NCBI GenBank assembly: GCA_020055645.1
Contig: CM034546.1
Coordinates: forward strand, 91,512,001-91,576,000
Origin: Tomocerus qinae
Lineage: Eukaryota; Arthropoda; Collembola; Entomobryomorpha; Tomoceridae
Direction: 5' to 3'
DNA length: 64,000 nucleotides
In this document: positions 50,856-61,950 of the stretch, one piece after another
How the letters are laid out: every line of letters starts with the position of its first letter
How positions within the stretch are numbered: the first letter of the stretch is position 1
Program-made: the position numbers and the translations under genes
Notes under the pieces: model-generated
Told to the model about the DNA's origin: nothing
What the model saw: the letters and a program-made list of their open reading frames with translations, nothing else
Databases searched by the model: none

Positions 50856-51731
50856 ATATTCACTAACTAACTATTTACTAAGCATTTACCAGCATTTTGT
50901 TACAAACAAAAGAACTATCTCAACCCCAAAGCTTAGCTTGCTAATTCATAGTTTTGCATTGTTTTCTAAATAAATTTGAGGTATGATGCTCTAATTAATT
51001 GTCGTAGAGAGTAGAGACGTAGAGCTGCTAAAGATTAATATAGTAGAAATCTGTGACAGAAACACTTCATATAGTATAATAATATATGCATAGCAATTAT
51101 GATATTTGTGTGTATTGTGTAACAATCCTATTCTTAAACACCTCAACTAGATTTCATGAAAACCTGAACCAGCAACCGAAACCCAATGCAATTTCTAAAT
51201 AATAAATTTAGATCAGGATATATAATGAAATAATGTTCAATATGTGGAACTAGCTGCAGACCTAGCACAATGCGCTAGTAAAATTTTGAAATAAGTATTG
51301 CGGTGCATTGGATTGAAATTTGAATGTCATCGATAGACCGTTGGTTATTTAGTGGATCAATTATCGATGCCTAAGCGTGTTGAAATGTGAAACAAAATCA
51401 GAAGAACTAGTAGTCTAGTTATTACTAAACGATACGGACATATATGCACACAAACATTTATACAAGAATACCGACAGAATTCCATGCGATGTCCCACTTT
51501 ACGTTTATGTAGTAGTAAAGATATTAAATACAATTTATCTAACGAACCAAAGTATGTAGTATTGGGAAATGGAATATTTAGAAACTACTGGCTGTTGGTT
51601 ATGAAAGCTAACTTTCAAAATATGGTACCACTTTATAAAGGAAGTTCCAATTGTGTTAAGGTTAAATATAATTTATTTTATGCAACACTGTATGTAATTA
51701 TTGCATGTAATGTACGTCTTTTTTGTTTCAG
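50856..51731 (+). other. Sequence upstream of the lipocalin start, ending in a splice acceptor
   Basis: AT-rich, no promoter elements seen. It ends with the pyrimidine tract TCTTTTTTGTTTCAG, whose AG is at 51730-51731, directly before the lipocalin ATG. That makes this stretch most likely the end of an intron and places the transcription start further upstream. Confidence 0.6.
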
Positions 51732-51851
51732 ATGATTGTGTGTATGCGACTGGCAGCTTTCCTATCTATCATCTCGTTTTCCACTGGCCAAGTCTTAATG
51801 CAAGGTTCCTGTCCGCCTATTCCAGTATTTAAAAACTTCTCTCCGGAAAAG
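51732..51851 (+). CDS. Lipocalin coding exon 1
   Basis: 40 codons: signal peptide, SCPPIPVFKNFSPEK with the first conserved Cys, phase-0 donor AAG|GTAAGC. The ATG sits immediately after an acceptor, so at least one upstream 5' UTR exon exists. A second Met at codon 5 (MRLAAFLS) is an alternative start. Confidence 0.9.
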
Positions 51852-54800
51852 GTAAGCTTGCCTAGTTGATTGTGTAGTTGGTTTTTCTGAATAGAATTTT
51901 TAGCAATAATAAATTACATATTTGTTTTTGAAGTTGTACCTAACCTAACCAATTGCTGGTGCTATGCACTTTCGTTAAGTCTTTGTAAACGAGTAGTAAG
52001 TAGTAGCATGCCTGTGGATTGTCAAACTGGGGATAGCTACTTCATCAATATATTTCAAGTCTGTTTCTGTAGTGTTGCGATACTGTGTTATGAGCCGGTA
52101 AAGCTCTAAGTCTTGTATATCCAATTGCATTAAGCATTAGATTAAATATTTGAATGTTTTAGAATACGTATTAAGCTTTATTTTCGTATATGATTTACGA
52201 TAGCAATTAATCACTCCGGGAGTAGAGCGGGCTGAGCATGAATGCATCGTATCGTATGTTCGTATTGTCAGAAAAGAGTCACAGATACGATATGAGTTAT
52301 GAATGTACATTTAGGCCACGAGAACTTGGGTGCTCTATTCCCTATTCAATAGTTCTCCGTATTGTCGTAGTTTCTACTCACATCTCATCCCACTGGAAAC
52401 ACCCAGCTTAAAACTAACCAAAGTCATGCAAGCTATTGCATTATGTATACGGAGCAGCAAAAGTCTCATTCTGTTCCAACAATATGTTTGCTAGTCTTTC
52501 ACAGATGCAAAATACTTGGTGCACAGAACACAGAGCTGAATAATGTCTATGACATCTATAAATTCAAGACAACAATGTAAAACCCATACACAACTACTAG
52601 TATGTATGACTTTTCCTTAGGTATCTAAACAAGCATGAAGATTTGTGCATTTTTAGCTTCAAAATATGGAATGACTTAGCAATAAACCCGAATTTTAGCT
52701 TTGAATTTTAGTGTTCAAAGTAATTTTTACATTTCTAAGATTAAATCTTGAGTTGATATGTTGAAGGAAAGTTGTCTTTTGAGGATGATGTACCTATATT
52801 TATTTCCCTCTCGTTAATGCTATTACGCAAAAGATTCCAATTTCTTAACTTGGCATGAATAATTGTCTGTCCTTCACGGTTGACAGATATAAGAAGCGCA
52901 TAGGTACCTCTTCTCGCCTAACGACAACGGAAAGACGGGCTGGGCAAACTACAGATCATCGGCACTTGTTTTCCTTTGTGGCGAGTTGACATTTTTCCTA
53001 AATTAGAATATCTATTCTGTATGTAGTGCAACCACTTGACAACACATTTTTTACAGGACAGATCAGTTCAGTAGTTTCATTTCAGTGACTTGTATTTTAG
53101 CCTCGCCTCACAATTTCCTTTATTGTGCCGATGTCTTTCAATGATGAAAAATGCATGCAAGAAGTCTTAATTCTGGCTTAGTGACTTCGGTTAGCGTAAT
53201 GTATAAAATTTTCCTTTATCGGTAACATTTTACTAGTATTACTGAAAGTCCTGAGAACCAAGGGTATTTTTGCTCGAACGAATTCCGTAGCTGGTGTGTC
53301 ATTTTTCTGCATCCGGAGAAAAATGTTTTTAAAAGTTGAAAGTGATATCTATGTGACAAAATAAACTTATTTATACATTGTTATTGCAATCTTGTACTTA
53401 CATTTACGCAAACATCGTACAGATAGTACTCTTGAAAGAACACTGTAAGTATATTATTAGCTCACCACACTAACAGAGTAACATTCATTTTTGTAATTTA
53501 AACCCATTGGTGTGGAATTATAGCTCATGTGAATGAATAATTCGTATAGTCCCTATAAAAATAAGCGAACTAAAAACTATAGGTTATGAATGGCAATTCA
53601 TTTTAAGTATTGTATGTATATTTTCACGAGCTACATTACTCCTTAAGCCCTTACGCATGAATTAGGCAACAGAATGAGGAATGATGATGTAGATTTTAGC
53701 TCTGAGTTCGTCTTTGAATCTCTGAATGCCAGGTCATTGCATGTTGCAGGTTTGTCCTGGCACACTCAATGGTGTTACATAAGTAAGGCGTATATAAGAT
53801 ACCAAAGCAAGTATTTTATGGACTTAGTTGTTTTCATAGTGCCCTAGATATCTGCAAGGCTTCTTGTGATGCTGAGACAGCAGATCTCCCATTTTAATGC
53901 ATTTCTAAATAAAAGAGCCATTGGAAGTTGGAATTAAGTAGTTTGGACATGGAATCTGTAGCTTTGCAAAAAAGAAATGACGTAAAGAAAGCGATAAAAG
54001 CAAGTTAAGTATTTACATTTGGCAAATCATGCTCCATTCTTTAAAAGGGTTTTGTGTGTCACTTCAACAGTGCCAACTGCCAAACTAAGCTATGTATCTG
54101 CAGACACTCAGCATGGCAATAAACTGAATGATTCCATTTTAATTTAATTTGCTAAGGCTGGTGGTTGCTGATGCTGACGGTAAACAAATTTCAATTTACA
54201 ATCTACTTTTGGAGAAAATTAAACTTTTGCACTAGGGACATAAATTTTAGATAGAATTTAAAATATTTTCGGTATTCAACCCCTATATTAAGTGATAACA
54301 TTAACTATGATAATAAGGAAATCGAGTTCATTGTAGGTATATGCATTTTATTGATAATATTAGTAGAATGTATAGAGAAGGAAATCAATGCCCTTCTTAA
54401 ATGACAATGCAATGAGCTGAAATCTACAAAAGATTTTTTCTCCATGTCTGACTACTTAAAATAAATGTAGTTCAAAAACCCTCGTTTACTTTTTGTTTGG
54501 CCAAACATTTACTATTATTGCCATTGCATTTCTATAGTTGGCCTTTGCAGAGATGATTTAAGTTTTAAGTTGAACGAGTAAGTGGATATTCTCATCAACT
54601 ACACAATCAGCCATACCAGTTGAGTCCGTCTATATAATTCTGTATCTTATTGTACTTGGTCTATAATGTCTTTCTTGAGATCTGCTGAATATACATGTGA
54701 TACTTATTTACAATATCTTTTGCGATACATTGAAAGCATGTTTGAAATATCCGTATGGGTCTTGTTAAACAGAAAAGGCAATCCCTTTCGGGTGACTGCA

Positions 54801-57800
54801 TGGAAGAGGGACAGCAGATCCCATTTTCTTTCAATTGAAATAATGAAATAGAATGAGCTCGTAGGATTGAGATTGGCAAGAAAAGGAAAGAGGCGAAAAG
54901 CGATTAGTAATCATGACTTCAACATCAAATTCCTCTCGAGCAAAGAACATACAAGATTTAATACCCAAATCGAAAAACTTTTTTTGTCCTTCTGAGACTC
55001 CCTTGCCATTTCAGTGGGAGAGAAGAAGGATTTTTTTGAGAAAGGATTATATTTATCTACTTATGAAACACACGCTGTGCTCTTTGTTTTCCATCTCATT
55101 CTGCACTCTGTCGATAAAACACTTAAGTTCAAGAAAGCAAAGAAACGACTAATCTCTCTTCGCAGAGAGTCCATAGAATTTCTATATGTCAGCGAAGACT
55201 ATAGAAATATGAACATTACTTACTGGCATTACTGATTAATATTATTACTGTTGAGTAACATATCAAGCCTTACGATTTGACTATTGTCACCCTTTTAGAT
55301 TTTTCAAAGGAATGGTCCGACAACTAACCAATATTTGTTTAAAGGCTTAGGAACTGAGTTCAGACATATGCAATGCCTGCCCATTTCGAAAAACCAACTG
55401 AGAACAAAAAACTTTTAAATGAGTGATACTATTTATGATTTTTTCTTTAGTTTCTAGGAACGTGGTATGAAATAGAGAGATACTATGCTGATTGGACTGT
55501 GAATACAAAATGCAATAAGATTGACTTCACGTACAACCCTGATGGTCGGATAGCCATTCTAACAACTGCCCTTCATGAAAAGTAAGTTTTCCCTTTCACA
55601 ACAGTTAAAGCAAGACTTAGTAAGAACAAGGTAATTGATCTTGAGTCACAAGTGAGAATATTTTGCGCTACATATGTATTTATTAAAGTTTTTGTATTCT
55701 TTTGACTGAAAAGAAACGTATTTATAATTTAAGTTTTAACTCTATTTTTAAATGTTCCATTGACTTCACGTTGCAGTTGCAGCTTCACGTATTCAGTTGC
55801 AGTATTTTCATAGTCATTCCCGCTTTGTAGATAGAGATATGTAAGACAAGAGTAAAGGAAACATAGTCAGAGTAAAATCAGTTAGAAGCACGTAGCTATA
55901 CACTTAATTTGGAGCACGAACACCATTATGAAGAAATGCACTGAATAAAGCAGAGTTGCCGCTACAGAAGTTAAGGAAAGTCATCTCGTTAAGATAACGC
56001 GTTTCATTTATGAATTATATGAAGGCTGCTACACATAGCCGGTACAGCATTAATAGAGTGTTGATGATAGTGTCATCGTCATAATAATGGTAGAGTAAGT
56101 ATTTGTATTGTAAGAAAAAGATGAAAGAAAAAATTCTGGGAAATATTCATCAAGCAGTAATTTATCGGTAAGAAGAGGAACGGTGAGTGTATGACAGTAG
56201 AGACTCTATCTAATCGATATTCCCATAAAGATAAAATGCGGCGTTTTCTACGAGTTCTTTAATTCCTAGAGACAATATGAAGAAAGACAAAAACACTTGG
56301 TACTATTAGTAGATCCGCTTTGTTCTACTCTGTCTTGAACAATGGATGTATGCAGTTGGCTCCTTTGTTAGTGTATAAACAAGTGCAATAGCAATTTGTC
56401 ACATACACAGTTAACCACACACATTAAAAGTAGTAACCAGAGTCAGAGGCATAAAGAAACATCAACATATCCATTCTGCGGTGTACTACAGTATGCCATC
56501 ACTTACGATTGCGCTGCCTACAACTTTGTCAACAACAAGGAAGATGATTTACGGAAGCTACACACAAGCGAAATGCCGTAAGGCGAGAAAAAATGTGAAA
56601 CGAAAAGTAAAGCTAAGCAAAACGAAAAGAAACTAAAGAGTTTTTTCAGTTGCACACATGCAATAAAAATGACGAGACGGATTGATATGGTTTGATGGGA
56701 ATTGCTTCGTTTCTATTGCCGTGAAGGTGTTTATTGCATCTGGATATCCCAGAGTCCATACACATTCGTCTTGTTATTAAAGTCTTAATACCAGCAATGG
56801 GAGGAAATGTGCGTTAAAGTGTTAAGCGTGTTCATTTACACTAGAAGGGACAATAAACACGTCGCAGTGCTAGCTAACAGAGCGGCCTGACACAAATAGC
56901 AACAACAAAGTAAATCATAAATTGAACTCCGCATAGGTACTTACTGTTATTTTGTGAGAGATTTTGTTTTGACGGTTACTTTCTGTGACTTGTAGTGCTG
57001 CCATTAAGTAACTGTCTTAACTTCAGGCTCTTTTGTCTTGTCACGTTTTCTCTATTTCTTTTCTCTCGTTTTTTCCAACTTTTATCATCCTTGCTTTTGT
57101 ACTATTTATGAGCTCTCGTCCGAAGATGCAATTATACAGCAGCCATACATTACACTATTCACAAACATATAAATATGCTGATGGGTTTCAAATTAAGCGT
57201 GTGTTCTTTTAACACATTCACTCTTACTCCTATTTACTTGCACTGAAGGAGACTTTTAAATAGTGGTTGTCAACTCTTCTTTAATCCACAATGTTAGATA
57301 CAAGTTCTGCCCATGACGGATGTGAAAATATGTGAAATAACGGGAGTGCCCCTAATTGGCATATACCTTTTTGGCATAAATTTTTTTTATCAAAAACCCT
57401 TTTTGGCATACTTTATTGGCATAATTTTATTGAACAATCAAATAATTAGTCATAATACTCAGTCAAAAAATGTGTGAAGTGTCGGTATTTATACATACAT
57501 ACTACATCTTTAGTTACCTCGTCGTAAATGTCCCCAGCGCACTTCATAGGATTTTCTAAGGCAACCCGTTTGGCTTCTCCAAAACACAGTTTTTCTGACA
57601 CTTTGACACTATCTGGGACATGAGATATGTGACGACCATTTGCCCACCCTTTCTTGCACTCCCTATATATCCCATCTTTTTCCACCACTGAAGCACCACA
57701 TATATCTCTTTCAGTACACACCCAGTAGTTGGAGCCCTTATAAGTATAACGCTTTGTGTATACGTAACCATTCCTTGCTAACTGTTTCGTAATTTTATTT

Positions 57801-60800
57801 TTAATTTGTGAAAAGAAAGGACGTGCATAGTCGGCCATTTTTGGAATGAAACGAAGAACTAAAGAGAAGAAGAAAAGAGAAGTCACTAGAACTTCGGAGA
57901 ACCATTCTTATCAGCCATCAACATGTTATGCATATTGGAAATGTTAATTCATTCTTAGCATAGCATAGCATGTTAATTCATCCTAACTTACTGTCTGTGG
58001 ATGTATACATATCGCAGGACCTCGTATCCTCCTATAGTTTATGCCAATTAGTGAAACATATTTTTATGCCAATAAGGAGAAAAAAATTATGCCAAAAAGT
58101 GGGTTTTTATGCCAAGCAGTGATTATTTTTTTTATGCCAAAAAGCGTATGCCAATTAGGGGTAGGAGGAGACAATTTTTCATGTGTAAACGAGAGTGTCA
58201 GGTTTTCTTTGTACTCTGCGCCTATCATTTGATTTCCTGATCAAATTAATATTGCATTGCAATTAGTACAACCACCTAGCTGTTACGTTACCCAGTTGTT
58301 GAAACTGAGTGCGTAAAAATATTGTTATCCATTGTCATTATACTTAACCTCGGTTTGTTAATATTCATATTGCGGATTACAAACAAAAATGCAGTTCACG
58401 TTCTCACATTGATTTACTTTGGCTACCTTTTACATCTCGTTTAGTTTTAATTAGTGCCACTAGTACTTGCGTAGTTCTTATGTACCTGTTGTACGTGAAA
58501 TGCTTCACAAAATATTTCTTGGCAGTTGAAAGTTGAAACACAATAATAATTGCAGTTCAGGAAATCCCAAACCAAGTTGTTCATTCCATGTAAATGAAAA
58601 AATTATGTGTTTGTGTTAAGGTCTGTAAAAAACCGGAAACTCCATATCAAAAGGTTTTTTGTCTCATGCAAAATATTATTGTAGCATGTTGTGTTTTAAG
58701 GTGAACTACAAATAGGAAACCAATTTGATACAATGAACTTCGTGTCTGTAAATGGCAAATTAAAACACTAAGCATGTTTACTCTATATGCCTTCATGTTA
58801 GTTTCATTGTTAGTCCATCTACTATATACAATTCCAGTATCCAGTAGCTTCGAATTACAATACAATACATACATAGTGCGTATTAATGTAATTAGCATTG
58901 GATCTGCCTGAGTTATCACAACAGAGAACACAACAGTTGTGCACTTTATAAAGGCCGATTCACCTTGATAAAGTATTTCTACTATCATGATGAACCTATT
59001 AATGTTTACAAATTAAAATAAGGTAGAAGCAACGGGAATGCATTTAGCATACTGATTGCGAGCATCAGCTTATTAAATAATGTAATGTAATATACTTGTA
59101 GTTAGGAAAATAAATGATGTAACGCTATAAGTTACATGACTACTAGTAACTAGTAAAGTCACGCTTGTAAGTAATGCATGCAGTGAAATGCATGCGAAGG
59201 GATCACTTACTGTGTAAATCATGTAAGAACAGCTCTGTTATGTTTCTGATTTATTGCTGAAGAAGGTATCAGGCTTGAATTTTTTGCCCATATTATTATA
59301 TCGATATGTAACTGAGCTGTATAAAAATTGAAACTTGAATAGTAGTGGTCATTATGTAAGTCTTTGTTTTATTATTCGTTTTCCAATGCATAATTTAGTG
59401 AGGACCTTCGGTACAATTATACGAGATAAACTTTCGTATATCATATGTGGCATATAATAATTCAGTAATCTCTATAAGAATCGTTATTAAATCATGGTGA
59501 AGTAAAAACATTAAGTAAGCACAAAGATTCCAATGTTATGAAATATTATTGTTCGAGACTGACAATGAGTGAATGTGCACTTCCTATTTTATTGGAGGTA
59601 TTGTTTTATTTCTCGAGCTAAGTGAATTGAAAGGAAACCCGTTAATACGCACGGAAATATTTGTCTTTAGTCAATAGCCTTTGGTCGAAGATCTGGTTTT
59701 GTCTAAACAGTCTGTCGTTGTTGTGTTTTCTGGTGGAGACAGTGTGTACCATTATATATGTCTTTATGGTAATTGCATTGCTTAATTAAAAGTTAGAGAT
59801 TCCATTAGGTATGTTTATGTACGTTATGTTAGTGTCTATGTCAAAGTAGAAGAATATTTCTAGTCCATTAGGAACACTCTTTGCAGTTGTGTTGAGAGAG
59901 TTGATGATGGTGCTGAGTCGAATTAAAAGTTGAATGTTTAGATATTTGATAGATACCTAGAGAGCATATTATGGTAGAGACATGGGAGAGTGGACTTGCC
60001 TGACTCACACTCTCCCTGCCTAAGTTGTTAATACCAGTAGCTGGTTTTGTTTTGATTAGTTTCTATTAGCAAAGTTGAAATAAAAGATGCTGCTTACGTT
60101 GCTCTGTTGTTACCTTGAAAGGTGAAGGTGAATAGTTCACAATAAGGAAATGCACGGAATGTTCTAAGCTGTAAAGCTAGTCGTGAAGAGAAACAAGCCT
60201 ACAACTGAGTAACAATACAAGCAAGGCAGACAACTTAGGAAAGCTGCGAGACAGGCAAGATGCTAGACTGGCAATAAATACTAGTTGACTATTCTTAAGA
60301 ATATAGGTACTGCCAATATTCAATGATCTCCTATTGAAACACTACAAGATTTGTGTTCTGCGACAATCTATGGAGATGTATTGTAGTAAATAATGAGGGT
60401 ATCCATTATATTTATTACTTAAGTCACATACTTAAGTAGAGAGTCACTACTTTTCTAATGTGCTTTCCTTTGTTTTGCTGCGTGCAAATAATTGTGTTTT
60501 ATGATCGCGAGAAAGATATACATGCACGTCGATTTGGTCGATAATAAATAGAGTGAGCCAATTAACTATTTTACTACAAGTGTTACACATTTTTTTTCTT
60601 TTTCAAGGAGCGGAATGCCTAAGGTTGCTTACGGCTTGGCTAACTTTGAGTACGGAGAATCTGCAAGAATGACCATAAGCATTACACCAACACCAGGGGC
60701 TCCGACTCCAAAGGAATTCGGATACTGGGTCCTCGATACAGATTACGAATCATATGCCGTTGTTTACTCGTGCGATGACTTCTGTCGAGGTCGTCAACAC

Positions 60801-61457
60801 TCAGGTAAGGAATCAATGAGCAAAAAGTGGAAAATACAAATACCTGTATTTAATAGCATGATTTTAATTATGTGAATTCAATAATCTTTCAGAATCCATT
60901 TGGGTCTTGGGACGCACTGCCATCATTCCCCAGCAAGTTATCAACCGAATTTACGATAAAATAAAAATCTTGGGTTTGGATCCTAAGCGTCTCATGAAAG
61001 TAAATCTTTGGACATAATTTAGGAATAATTCATACTAGGCCCCCAGTACTATTGCTGAATTTCAAAATGATTAGCCATATTAACATTGTTTAGTTTCGAA
61101 ATAAGCTAATGTTTACTTATATCGGACTTCTTTGTTTTATGAAATATGCATTGTATACACGCACATGTACATTGTAACAAAAAGCCTCATTTCCCATGGC
61201 ATAGATAGATAATTGCGACATAGGAATAAATAATTTTATTTATAGTGATGATAGTTAATAAAGGATTACATTACATGTTGATTAATGTATGGTTATTGTT
61301 TTCATAGGTTGATCAACACAAGTGCGTCAACGTAGCAGTATCTGTCCGTAGCGAGAATTCTGGATTCACGAGTAATTCTTTCGATCGCAATTCAGCCCGC
61401 AAATTTTTGGCATCCTTAACTAACATTTTTGGACGGAAAAAATACAATTATTATTAG
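51732..61457 (+). CDS. Apolipoprotein-D-like secreted lipocalin (5 coding exons, 234 aa)
   Basis: Coding join: 51732-51851, 55451-55581, 60608-60804, 60893-60999, 61308-61457 (705 nt including the stop, phases consistent). Residues 1-19 form a signal peptide (MIVCMRLAAFLSIISFSTG). The lipocalin GxW motif is GTWYEIERYY at 43-52, the second conserved region is TDYESYAVVYSC at 128-139, and the third is WVLGRT at 153-158. Cysteines 27, 61, 139 and 191 match the ApoD pattern, so bonds 27-139 and 61-191 are expected; C4 (signal peptide) and C143 are extra. N35 (NFS) is a possible glycosylation site. ApoD-like lipocalins bind small hydrophobic ligands in an eight-stranded barrel outside the cell; the ligand here is unknown. 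The 43-residue tail after C191 is longer than in typical ApoD. Introns are ~3.6 kb, ~5.0 kb, 88 bp and 308 bp. Confidence 0.93.
55451..55581 (+). CDS. Lipocalin coding exon 2
   Basis: Acceptor TTTTTTCTTTAG, donor GAAAA|GTAAGT. Encodes the GTWYEIERYY signature and the second conserved Cys (NTKCNKIDFTY). Ends in phase 2. Confidence 0.93.
57349..58161 (-). mobile_element. TIR element carrying a FLYWCH fragment, with TTTTTGGCATAA subterminal repeats (MULE-like)
   Basis: Perfect 15-bp terminal inverted repeats, CCCCTAATTGGCATA (57349-57363) and TATGCCAATTAGGGG (58147-58161), extend imperfectly to about 30 bp. Within them the word TTTTTGGCATAA or a close variant recurs about ten times, inverted between the two ends (about four on the left, six on the right). 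The only coding content is a FLYWCH domain without the MULE transposase that normally follows. A clean 8-9-bp target duplication expected of a MULE was not seen; only GGAG can be matched, so the family rests mainly on the FLYWCH domain. It lies antisense in lipocalin intron 2. Confidence 0.75.
57446..57838 (-). CDS. FLYWCH zinc-finger protein fragment of a MULE-type transposon
   Basis: 130 codons from an ATG (MADYARPFF) at 57836-57838; the same frame continues 16 codons upstream without another ATG. Residues 24-75 read as a FLYWCH finger: GYVYTKRYTYKGSNYWVC (aromatics and W39-x-C41), C47, then H70 and H73. Spacing is C-x5-C-x22-H-x2-H, so both the C-C and H-H gaps differ by a residue from the usual C-x6-12-C and H-x-H. 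The segment after it (EAKRVALENPMKCAGDIYDEV) resembles the linker that precedes the catalytic domain in FLYWCH-MULE transposases. The frame then ends within about 20 residues, so the catalytic domain is missing. Likely DNA binding only, if expressed; it could also be a dead remnant. Confidence 0.65.
   Translation of the reverse strand: MADYARPFFSQIKNKITKQLARNGYVYTKRYTYKGSNYWVCTERDICGASVVEKDGIYRECKKGWANGRHISHVPDSVKVSEKLCFGEAKRVALENPMKCAGDIYDEVTKDVVCMYKYRHFTHFLTEYYD
60608..60804 (+). CDS. Lipocalin coding exon 3
   Basis: Encodes MPKVAYGLANFEYG through TDYESYAVVYSC (third conserved Cys) and RGRQHS. Acceptor CTTTTTCAAG, donor TCAG|GTAAGG. A second AG three bases downstream (60609-60610) would also keep frame, giving K84-S85 or N84 at the junction. 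Confidence 0.93.
60893..60999 (+). CDS. Lipocalin coding exon 4
   Basis: Encodes ESIWVLGRTAIIPQQ and the C-terminal helix (VINRIYDKIKILGLD). Acceptor AATCTTTCAG. The donor AAA|GTAAAT is weaker than the others. Without splicing the frame reads VNLWT and stops at 61015-61017. Confidence 0.88.
61225..61230 (+). terminator. Intronic AATAAA: candidate alternative polyadenylation signal
   Basis: Lies in the 308-bp last intron, about 210 bp after the stop reached by retaining the intron. It would allow a shorter mRNA ending VNLWT and lacking C191. Presence of the hexamer is direct; use is inferred. Confidence 0.3.
61308..61457 (+). CDS. Lipocalin coding exon 5 (terminal)
   Basis: Acceptor GTTTTCATAG. 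Encodes VDQHKC with the fourth conserved Cys, then a 43-residue Ser/Asn/Lys-rich tail ending GRKKYNYY, TAG at 61455-61457. Confidence 0.9.
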   Translation, partial: VDQHKCVNVAVSVRSENSGFTSNSFDRNSARKFLASLTNIFGRKKYNYY

Positions 61458-61950
61458 ATGTTTTCTATGTTAGCAATTAATTAATTTCTGCCAAAATAGC
61501 CCTTAGAATAAGTAACCTTTCCAATAGACATTTCAATTAATGTTTTCTGTTACAAGATTACACATACCCTTCGTTGACCGACGGAATACCACCGACATGG
61601 ACAATCTACTCTTCTTCTTCATATAGTTAAACTCTAAATCTTTTTACACACACGTATTTGAAATGTTTCAAAGAGAATTTCTTAAAGTACGACTTATGAA
61701 TACCCTGCAAAAACTGAGATAATGGTCCATTATTTTAAGTATTTAAACACCTGTTAAGGGTACAGTAGTAGTACTAATAGAAGTCCCGGTATCACATTAT
61801 TCCATTCATTTCTTCAGCAGATAGAAGTACTTATTCATGAAAACCTAGGTTATTTCTAAGCAGATAACTTGCATTTATGTACGGACTTAACTTATGAAAG
61901 CTAATTAAGTAAATTATTACGTTGTTGATTGTTGTTATGTATTTAATAAA
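61458..61950 (+). terminator. Lipocalin 3' UTR with AATAAA at 61945-61950
   Basis: The first canonical AATAAA after the stop lies 488 bp downstream. No stronger signal is seen earlier (AATAAG near 61507). The cleavage site is not identifiable. Confidence 0.5.

Larger units (their letters stand above)
55582..60607 (+). other. Lipocalin intron 2
   Basis: A 5,026-bp intron bounded by GTAAGT and CTTTTTCAAG. It hosts the antisense FLYWCH-bearing transposon at 57349-58161. No further exon is needed, because exons 2 and 3 join smoothly in the lipocalin alignment. Confidence 0.85.

Noticed and set aside
51484-51735. 83-codon plus-strand frame overlapping the lipocalin ATG
   Set aside because: It covers the pyrimidine tract and acceptor before exon 1 and shows no domain. 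Best read as intron.
58041-58232. Plus-strand frame with repeated MPKS-like words
   Set aside because: Produced by the TATGCCAAAAAG subterminal repeats of the intronic transposon, not a gene.
60615-60875. 86-codon frame starting MPKVAYGLANF as a separate gene
   Set aside because: It is lipocalin exon 3 read through its donor at 60805 into the 88-bp intron. The splice sites and motif continuity favour the spliced gene.
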